Shown piece by piece: positions 14,366 through 19,751 of a stretch of DNA of 19,751 nt. The first letter of the stretch is position 1. The number at the start of each line of letters is the position of its first letter. Source of the stretch: an uncultured Clostridia bacterium. GTDB lineage: Bacteria; Bacillota; Clostridia; Oscillospirales; Oscillospiraceae. Below the pieces are notes generated by a model that was given only the letters and a program-made list of their open reading frames with translations, was not told where the DNA came from and searched no databases. Both the position numbers and the translations under genes were made by a program. The stretch spans positions 1-19,751 of the forward strand of contig CALEQS010000258.1 in NCBI GenBank assembly GCA_937907975.1. Direction: 5' to 3'.

Positions 14366-16120
14366 ATGAAGCGATTTCAACGCATTGTGATTCCCGCCGC
14401 CCTGACATTGGCGATGCTGACCGGATGCGGGACGGTCTCTGGACAGAGCAGCGTAAGCACTGCCGCAGCGGTGGAGACCATGGCGGTAGATACAGACGGC
14501 CTGTTCAGCCAGCGGGACCTGGAGCCAAGCTGGGATGAGAGTGCGGCGGTGAGCATTGTCCTGAACGGCGGCAGTGCCAGCTGTGACTCCGATGCGGTAC
14601 AGATCGACGGCGGCACGGTCACGATCACGTCGGAGGGTGTGTATGTGCTCTCCGGCACTCTGTCAGACGGCAGTATCATCGTGGACGCAGGAGATGCGGA
14701 CAAGGTACAGCTCGTTCTGAATGGCGTCAGTGTGACCAGCTCTGATTTTGCCGGGATTTACGCAAAAAATGCGGATAAACTCTTTATTACACTGGCTGAA
14801 AATACGGAAAACTCGATTGTGAATGAAAATAGCTTTACAGAAATGGATGACAATCATGTGGACGCAGTGATCTTTTCCAAGTGTGATCTGACGCTGAATG
14901 GCGCAGGTATGCTGACGGTCACCAGCCTGGTGGGCCACGGTATCGTATCCAAGGATGAGCTGACCATTACTGGCGGCATCTATACGATCACAGCTTCCAG
15001 CCACGGTATGACAGGGAAGGACAGTATTGCCATTGCGGCGGGCACCTTTGCGATTAACAGCGGCAAGGATGGCATCCATGCGGAGGATGAGGACGACAGC
15101 AAAGTGGGCTTTATTTATATTGCCGGCGGTGATTTTACGATCAATGCGCAGGGCGATGGTATCAGCGCTTCCGGTGTATTGGAGGTTGCGGACGGCACTT
15201 ATCATATCACTACCGGCGGCGGAAGCGCGGCGGCAGAAATGAAGGCCGGCGATGCCCAGATGGGGCCCAGTGGAGATCAGAATGGCATGATGCAGGGCGG
15301 GCAGCCCGGAGAACCGCCCGCACAGAATGGTCAGTCTGACACCCGGACACCCCCTGAGAAGCCAGAGGGGGATGAAATGCCGCAGATGGACCCTGATAGC
15401 GCTGAACAGGAAAATAACTTTACAGAAGAAAACGAAAACAACTCAGATTCGACCAGCCAAAAGGGCCTGAAATCAGGCATTTCCGCAATCATGCAAGCTG
15501 GAACCTTTACACTGGATGCGGCAGATGATGGCGTCCACTCCGATGGAACGGTGACGATCGCGGGCGGAGAATGGACGATCCGGACCGGGGATGACGGCAT
15601 TCATGCTGACGGAGCACTGACCATTACCGGCGGCGGCTTCTCTATTCCGTACTGCTATGAGGGTATCGAGGGTTCCACCATTACGATCAACGGCGGCACT
15701 TTTGATATTACCGCCAACGACGACGGGCTGAATGCGGCGGACGGCACCTCCAATGCCCCGGGGGCGGCAAATGAGAACGGCTGGATCGTGATCAACGGCG
15801 GAGAATTTACCATCGTGTCCGACGGCGACAGCATCGACTCCAACGGTAATCTGACGATCAATGGCGGTACGCTGGATCTGACCTGCAACGGCAATGGCAA
15901 TACCGCCATCGACACCGACGGTACTTACACCAACAACGGCGGCGACGTGACTACCAATGATGGTTCGGAAAACGGGACTGGTGAAATGAGTGGTCCCGGC
16001 GGGCAGGGAAATGCGCCGGCAGGCGGCCCCGGCGGACAGATGGGCCAGCCCGGCGGAGACGGACAAATGCCTGATTCTGCGTCTGGACAGGACGATCAGA
16101 GCGGCACCACTTCGACTTGA
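14366..16120 (+). CDS. Beta-helical carbohydrate-binding lipoprotein (Cthe_2159/DUF4353-like)
   Basis: A 584-residue secreted lipoprotein. The signal peptide ends in lipobox LTGC with Cys21. From about residue 65 the chain is a run of short beta-strand turns (GGTVTITSEGVYVLSG, DGIHAEDED, GDGISASG, GGTFDITANDDGLNAADG), the pattern of the right-handed beta-helix family of Clostridium thermocellum Cthe_2159, which binds acidic polysaccharide. A Gly/Gln/Pro/Met and then Asn/Glu-rich stretch at about 291-368 splits the helix into two parts, and a Gly/Pro/Gln-rich tail closes the protein from about 535. It is third in the operon and should sit on the outer face of the membrane. AAGGAGA lies 7 bp before the ATG. 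In related loci this place is often held by a CotH-type protein; no kinase motif is visible here. Confidence 0.88.
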   Translation: MKRFQRIVIPAALTLAMLTGCGTVSGQSSVSTAAAVETMAVDTDGLFSQRDLEPSWDESAAVSIVLNGGSASCDSDAVQIDGGTVTITSEGVYVLSGTLSDGSIIVDAGDADKVQLVLNGVSVTSSDFAGIYAKNADKLFITLAENTENSIVNENSFTEMDDNHVDAVIFSKCDLTLNGAGMLTVTSLVGHGIVSKDELTITGGIYTITASSHGMTGKDSIAIAAGTFAINSGKDGIHAEDEDDSKVGFIYIAGGDFTINAQGDGISASGVLEVADGTYHITTGGGSAAAEMKAGDAQMGPSGDQNGMMQGGQPGEPPAQNGQSDTRTPPEKPEGDEMPQMDPDSAEQENNFTEENENNSDSTSQKGLKSGISAIMQAGTFTLDAADDGVHSDGTVTIAGGEWTIRTGDDGIHADGALTITGGGFSIPYCYEGIEGSTITINGGTFDITANDDGLNAADGTSNAPGAANENGWIVINGGEFTIVSDGDSIDSNGNLTINGGTLDLTCNGNGNTAIDTDGTYTNNGGDVTTNDGSENGTGEMSGPGGQGNAPAGGPGGQMGQPGGDGQMPDSASGQDDQSGTTST

Positions 16121-16130
16121 GATAAGCAAC

Positions 16131-16153
16131 CCCCCGGCTCAGTGAGCCTGGGG
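16131..16153. terminator. Hairpin between convergent genes
   Basis: CCCCCGGCTCA (16131-16141) pairs with TGAGCCTGGGG (16143-16153) with one mismatch, 11 bp past the lipoprotein stop. The following TGTCTGTTT is a weak U-tract. Confidence 0.6.
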
Positions 16154-16166
16154 TGTCTGTTTAGCG

Positions 16167-16463
16167 TCAGCAGTCCCATTGAAAATGCTTCAGATCTACA
16201 CAGCCGTTTTCCCGAAAGCCTACTCCCTCGGCTTCTAACAGACTGCGCTGCTGCGTCCAACCTGGGGCGGTGCGGCCCGCGTGGTTTACCACGCGGTGAC
16301 AGGGGTAGGAGCCGTAATACTCCGCCTGACTGAGCACCCTGCCCACCAATCGGGCGTTTTTCTCCCGTCCGATGAGTCGGGCGATCTGTCCGTAGGTAGC
16401 CACTCTGCCTTGCGGGATCTCCTCCACAGCGGAGAGAATTTCGTAAATAATATCCTCGTTCAT
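16167..16463 (-). CDS. MGMT-family DNA alkyltransferase-like protein
   Basis: A 98-residue protein consisting of only the DNA-binding/active-site domain of O6-alkylguanine-DNA alkyltransferases. It has the helix-turn-helix IPQGRVATYGQIARLIG, the finger arginine in ARLVGRVL (R38), and the active-site PCHRVV with Cys55 present. Alkyltransferase-like (ATL) proteins usually have Trp there, so this one could still accept an alkyl group, although the N-terminal Ada/Ogt domain is missing. It may repair O6-alkylguanine or flag such lesions. The ATG at 16463 overlaps the stop of the upstream membrane-protein gene (ATGA); a longer frame reaches 16508 but would lie within that gene without a good ribosome site. 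Confidence 0.9.
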   Translation of the reverse strand: MNEDIIYEILSAVEEIPQGRVATYGQIARLIGREKNARLVGRVLSQAEYYGSYPCHRVVNHAGRTAPGWTQQRSLLEAEGVGFRENGCVDLKHFQWDC

Positions 16464-17146
16464 GTGGTTTTCCGGGCGCGGTGCTGGCTCAGCACGGAGA
16501 CAAAGCACACATGTGTATCCATTTTCCCACCGATCAGTCCGATTACCTTGCCCATAGTAAAGGCGGCCAGAATGGTGCCGATGCCCAGCCCGTCGATCCG
16601 GTGGAGGAAAATCAGCGTGAGTGCCAGCGTGGTGGCCAGGCAGAGCAGATCAAAGGTGATCTTGATTTTGGAATAGGCTGCGCCGGTGATGTCCGCCAGC
16701 TCTCGGGGGAAAAGATCAGTGGGGATAATCGGCAGCTGACAGCGGTTGGACAGCGCGATGCCGAAGCAGATCAGCAGATAGCTGATGACAAAGTAGAGAA
16801 TGCGCCAGGGCAGTGCAGTGGGCAGAATGCCAATCCAGGCCTCATGCACGTCCAACAGCTCACCAAAAATAAAACCGGCCACAAAGCTGAATAGATACTC
16901 CGGCACGAATCGGCGGCGCAGGACCATCAGGCTGGCTACCAGCAGACCTTGAAAGATATAAGTCCAGGTCCCCAGTGTCAGCCGGGGCAGAACTTCTGAA
17001 AAGGCAAATGGAACGCTGGAGATGGCGGAGATACCGGCGCCGGAGTAGAGCATGAGCACGACGCCGAAGCTGTTGATGAGTATGGCTGCCGCCAGCGCCA
17101 GCTCACCCCGCAGTACCTTCGGTGCGGCGGTTTTTGTCTGATCCAT
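16460..17146 (-). CDS. YczE/YitT-like (DUF6198-type) integral membrane protein
   Basis: A 228-residue membrane protein with about five to six hydrophobic segments, among them LALAAAILINSFGVVLMLYSGAG, TYIFQGLLVASLMVLRRRF, YLFSFVAGFIFG, ILYFVISYLLICFGIALS and FDLLCLATTLALTLIFL. The stretch LPIIPTDLFPRELADITGAAYSKIKITFD is the conserved loop of the YczE/YitT-like group. The function is not established; relatives are found next to regulators and exporters. The frame extends to 17209, but that region overlaps the -35 box of its own promoter. The ATG at 17146 follows GGGAGG by 11 bp. The MGMT-like gene overlaps its stop codon, so the two are one operon, divergent from the MerR gene. Confidence 0.8.
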   Translation of the reverse strand: MDQTKTAAPKVLRGELALAAAILINSFGVVLMLYSGAGISAISSVPFAFSEVLPRLTLGTWTYIFQGLLVASLMVLRRRFVPEYLFSFVAGFIFGELLDVHEAWIGILPTALPWRILYFVISYLLICFGIALSNRCQLPIIPTDLFPRELADITGAAYSKIKITFDLLCLATTLALTLIFLHRIDGLGIGTILAAFTMGKVIGLIGGKMDTHVCFVSVLSQHRARKTT

Positions 17147-17180
17147 GATGTAAGATGCCTCCCAGGTGAAAACTTCGACT

Positions 17181-17209
17181 ATTTTACTCCGATTTTCGAT
17201 GGATTTCAA
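17181..17209 (-). promoter_or_regulatory. Sigma-A promoter of the YczE-like/MGMT operon
   Basis: On the minus strand TTGAAA (17209-17204), a 17-bp spacer and TAAAAT (17186-17181), 35 bp before the start codon. Confidence 0.7.
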
Positions 17210-17263
17210 CCGGACGGGAGCGGAGACGCGACCGAAAAACTTGCAGAAAATAAAAACTGGTGC

Positions 17264-17294
17264 TTGACTTAGAGTGAACTCTAGCGTGTATAGT
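17264..17294 (+). promoter_or_regulatory. MerR-type promoter with 19-bp spacer and operator dyad
   Basis: TTGACT (17264-17269) and TATAGT (17289-17294) are 19 bp apart. The spacer holds the inverted repeat TAGAGT-GA-ACTCTA (17270-17283). An over-long spacer with a central dyad is the signature of promoters that MerR proteins activate by untwisting DNA, so the MerR gene directly downstream probably regulates its own operon. Confidence 0.85.
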
Positions 17295-17319
17295 ATAAGA
17301 CGAAAGGCAGGTGACTAAG

Positions 17320-17739
17320 ATGACGATTCGGGAAGTCAGCGAGAAGTATCATATTTCTCAGGATACTCTGCGCTACTATGAACGCGTGGGCCTGATCCCT
17401 GCTGTGCACCGCACAGCCGGCGGCGTGCGCGATTATCAGGAGGCTGATCTGGGCTGGGTGGAGCACGCGATCTGTATGCGCTCTGCCGGCGTGTCCGTGG
17501 AGGCACTCATTGAATATGTCCGCCTGTATCAACAGGGGGACAAAACCATCGAGGCCCGCCTGCACTTGCTGCAGGAGCAGGCGCAGCTGCTGCGGGAGCG
17601 GTATCAGCAGATCGAAACCACCTTAAAACGATTGAACTATAAGATCTCACGGTATGAGCGTGCCATGGAGACCGGCGTGCTCAGTTGGGAGACAGACGAA
17701 ACTACGGAGGAGAATTGCCATGTACCTCGAAACGATTAA
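17320..17739 (+). CDS. MerR family transcriptional regulator (AdhR-like)
   Basis: A 139-residue one-component regulator. The winged helix-turn-helix is plain: MTIREVSEKYHISQDTLRYYERVGLIP, then GGVRDYQEADLGWVEHAICMRSAGVS. A long dimerising coiled coil runs from about 70 to 118 (ARLHLLQEQAQLLRERYQQIETTLKRLNYKI). It lacks the paired C-terminal Cys of SoxR or metal-binding MerR, and resembles the AdhR/YfmP-like group that responds to aldehydes and other electrophiles; the single Cys in AICMRSAG could be the sensor. The ATG at 17320 follows AGGTGA by a few bases; a GTG at 17311 is possible but too close to AAAGG. The last 20 bp overlap the Dxs-like gene, giving co-translation and pointing to it as the regulated enzyme. 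Confidence 0.92.
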   Translation: MTIREVSEKYHISQDTLRYYERVGLIPAVHRTAGGVRDYQEADLGWVEHAICMRSAGVSVEALIEYVRLYQQGDKTIEARLHLLQEQAQLLRERYQQIETTLKRLNYKISRYERAMETGVLSWETDETTEENCHVPRND

Positions 17740-19474
17740 CAGCCCCGCGGACGTTAAGAAGCTGTCCCTGGAGCAGCTGCCCGTACTGGCAGAGGAAATG
17801 CGCCATGCGCTGCTGCTGCGTGCCAGCAGACACGGCGGCCACTTCGGCCCTAATTTCGGTATGGTGGAGGCCACCATTGCGCTGCATTATGTGTTTGATT
17901 CCCCTAAGGATAAGATCATCTTTGATGTGTCTCACCAGAGCTATCCCCACAAGATGCTGACCGGCCGCAAGGATGCCTATCTCTACCCGGAGCATTACGA
18001 TGATGTGTCCGGTTACAGCAACCCCCGCGAGAGTGAACACGACTTTTTCACTGTAGGCCACACCTCCACCTCGGTCAGTCTGGCCTGCGGTATGGCTAAG
18101 GCCCGGGATCTGAAAGGGGAGCGCGGCAATGTGATCGCGGTGATCGGCGATGGCTCCCTCTCCGGCGGAGAGGCGCTGGAGGCGCTGGATTTTGCGGCAG
18201 AGCTGCACGGGAACTTCATTATCGTGGTCAATGACAACGATATGTCCATTGCCGAGAACCACGGCGGACTTTATCAGAATCTGAAGCTGCTGCGGGAGAC
18301 CAGGGGGCAGGCGGAATGCAACTTTTTCCGGGCAATGGGACTGGATTACGTCTTTGTGGGCGATGGCAACGACACTTCGGAGCTGATCAGCGCCTTCCGC
18401 CGGGTCAAGGACAGTATGCATCCTGTGGTCGTTCACATCTGTACCCTGAAGGGCAAGGGCTATGCCCCTGCGGAACAGCACAAAGAGGAGTGGCATTACT
18501 GTGCACCCTTTGATATTGAGACTGGAAAGCCCCTCTATGAGGATGATTCCGAGGACTATTCCAGCGTGACCGCGGACTATCTGCTGAAGAAGATGCAGCA
18601 GGACAAGTCTGTGGTGGCCATTACTTCTGCCACCCCAACCGTGCTGGGCTTCACGGCGGACAAGCGTGCCGAGGCGGGTCCTCAATTCGTGGATGTGGGC
18701 ATTGCGGAGGAGAATGCAGTGGCGCTGGCCAGCGGCATTGCGGCCAACGGCGGCAAGCCGGTTTACGGTGTTTACAGTACTTTTGTCCAGCGCACCTTTG
18801 ACCAGGTCTCTCAGGATCTGTGCATCAATAACAGTCCGGCGACTATCGTCACCTTCTGGGGTTCCGTCTACGGCATGAATGATGTGACCCACCTCGGTTT
18901 GCAGGATATTCCTATGCTGTCCAATATTCCAAATCTGGTCTATTTGGCCCCCACTACAAAAGAGGAATATCTGGCCATGCTGGATTGGAGCATCGAGCAG
19001 ACGGAACACCCGGTGGCGATCAAACTGCCCGGCGGCCCCATGATCTCCGACGGCAGACAGGTGACGAAAGACTTTGGCCGGCTGAACCGGTATGAAGTCA
19101 CTCAGCAGGGAAGCCGGGTGGCGGTGATCGGCCTGGGTACCTTTTACGGCCTGGGACGGCAGGCAGCGGCTCTTATCGCGGAGCACATCGGCGTTCAGCC
19201 TACTGTCATCAATCCGTATTATATTACCGGATTGGATGAGGCTTTGCTGGAAGAACTGAAGCGTGAGCATGAGGTGGTCATCACGCTGGAGGACGGCATC
19301 CTGGATGGCGGATTTGGGGAGAAAATTGCCCGCTTCTATGGTGCGTCCGCCATTAAGACTCTGAATTATGGCTTGAAGAAGGAGTTTCTTGATCGCTACG
19401 ATGTGGACGAAGTGCTGCGAGAGAACCATCTGACGGCGGAGCAGATCGCCGCAGATGTGGTGGCTCTGCTGTAA
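17720..19474 (+). CDS. 1-deoxy-D-xylulose-5-phosphate synthase-like thiamine-diphosphate enzyme
   Basis: A 584-residue transketolase-type enzyme closest to Dxs, which joins pyruvate and glyceraldehyde 3-phosphate in the first step of the MEP isoprenoid and thiamine/pyridoxal routes. ThDP features are present: FDVSHQSYPHKMLTGR with His72, GHTSTSVS, the Mg-ThDP motif beginning GDGSLSGG at 143, and the catalytic Glu330 in VGIAEENA; YSTFVQRTFDQV follows. It is about 35 residues short of usual Dxs and differs where Dxs reads DRAGxVGxDGxTHxG: here it is GSVYGMNDVTHLG, keeping His391 but losing the DRAG arginine and placing Asn at the Dxs Asp position. It may therefore be a paralogue with another acceptor. 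GGAGGAG lies 7 bp before the ATG. It overlaps the MerR gene by 20 bp. Confidence 0.85.
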   Translation: MYLETINSPADVKKLSLEQLPVLAEEMRHALLLRASRHGGHFGPNFGMVEATIALHYVFDSPKDKIIFDVSHQSYPHKMLTGRKDAYLYPEHYDDVSGYSNPRESEHDFFTVGHTSTSVSLACGMAKARDLKGERGNVIAVIGDGSLSGGEALEALDFAAELHGNFIIVVNDNDMSIAENHGGLYQNLKLLRETRGQAECNFFRAMGLDYVFVGDGNDTSELISAFRRVKDSMHPVVVHICTLKGKGYAPAEQHKEEWHYCAPFDIETGKPLYEDDSEDYSSVTADYLLKKMQQDKSVVAITSATPTVLGFTADKRAEAGPQFVDVGIAEENAVALASGIAANGGKPVYGVYSTFVQRTFDQVSQDLCINNSPATIVTFWGSVYGMNDVTHLGLQDIPMLSNIPNLVYLAPTTKEEYLAMLDWSIEQTEHPVAIKLPGGPMISDGRQVTKDFGRLNRYEVTQQGSRVAVIGLGTFYGLGRQAAALIAEHIGVQPTVINPYYITGLDEALLEELKREHEVVITLEDGILDGGFGEKIARFYGASAIKTLNYGLKKEFLDRYDVDEVLRENHLTAEQIAADVVALL

Positions 19475-19487
19475 TATGAATGAATTG

Positions 19488-19526
19488 CGTTTCCGAGAGC
19501 CGATTTGTTTCAATCGGCTCCCGGAA
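19488..19526 (+). other. Hairpin after the Dxs-like gene
   Basis: GAGCCGATT and AATCGGCTC, extended by TTCCG/CGGAA with one mismatch, form a stem of about 14 bp around TGTTTC. It is followed by an A-rich stretch rather than T residues, so it is not a classic intrinsic terminator; it may protect the 3' end. Confidence 0.5.
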
Positions 19527-19557
19527 AAAGAAAATAAAAAATAACCCCATGAAGGGG

Positions 19558-19586
19558 TTGACAATATGGGAAAGTAATGTTATAGT
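19558..19586 (+). promoter_or_regulatory. Strong sigma-A promoter of the tRNA gene
   Basis: Consensus TTGACA (19558-19563), a 17-bp spacer and TATAGT (19581-19586), about 40 bp before the mature tRNA end. A small AACCCC/GGGGTT stem (about 19543-19559) overlaps its left edge. Confidence 0.85.
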
Positions 19587-19627
19587 ATACAGGCACTTGA
19601 GGGAAAGTCTCTTGTGAGCCTCAATAT

Positions 19628-19704
<77 letters not shown>

Positions 19705-19708
19705 TGAT

Positions 19709-19741
19709 AAAGCCTAGATTCGCTCGAATCTAGGCTTTTTT
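19709..19741 (+). terminator. Intrinsic terminator of the tRNA gene
   Basis: AAAGCCTAGATTCG (19709-19722) pairs perfectly with 19725-19738, followed by a T-run to 19741, five bases past the tRNA. Confidence 0.92.
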
Positions 19742-19751
19742 CGTTACTTTT

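Noticed and set aside
17702..19564. Very long open frame (620 codons) antisense to the Dxs-like gene
   Set aside because: An effect of codon bias in the sense gene; the translation is rich in His, Gln and Arg with no domain, and no promoter supports it.

Overview
The window (about 57% GC by eye, with AT-rich intergenic stretches) looks like chromosomal DNA of a low-branching, moderately high-GC Firmicute, most likely a gut clostridium of the Oscillospiraceae type. Reasons: strong AGGAGG ribosome sites, sigma-A promoters, a CIRCE element before groES-groEL, two Spo0A-box-like sites, and gene families typical of such genomes (VTC/DUF4956/carbohydrate-binding lipoprotein, XpaC, an AdhR-like MerR, YczE-like membrane protein). 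No phage, IS element, CRISPR array or rRNA was seen. The genus is not determined.

Layout. 1-447: no intact gene; a promoter-like site, a possible decayed gene end and two hairpins, one of them the terminator of gap. 448-1461 (-): gap. 1864-2949 (+): PAS/histidine-kinase-like protein that has lost its phospho-accepting His, behind a promoter with two tandem Spo0A-box-like sites. 3028-3519 (+): PAT-like acetyltransferase. 3607-4467 (-): second GNAT protein. 4704-7364 (+): MATE exporter translationally coupled to an XpaC-type membrane protein. 7365-7689: a dense run of perfect hairpins with no gene. 7690-8613 (+): diacylglycerol-kinase-family lipid kinase. 8828-10770 (+): groES-groEL under CIRCE control.

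10887-12817 (-): an OmpR-type two-component system, divergent from 12952-16120 (+), a three-gene operon of a VTC-domain polyphosphate-polymerase-like protein, a DUF4956 membrane protein and a beta-helical Cthe_2159-like lipoprotein. The shared 134-bp intergenic region carries a palindrome and TTTAA repeats that could be the regulator's operator. This locus is the best candidate here for a little-described system: cytosolic polymerase, membrane partner and surface carbohydrate-binding protein, with its own sensor.

16167-17146 (-): YczE/YitT-like membrane protein coupled to a small MGMT-type alkyltransferase. 17320-19474 (+): a MerR regulator overlapping a Dxs-like thiamine-diphosphate enzyme, under a promoter with the 19-bp spacer and spacer dyad typical of MerR control. 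19628-19704 (+): initiator tRNA-fMet with its own promoter and terminator.
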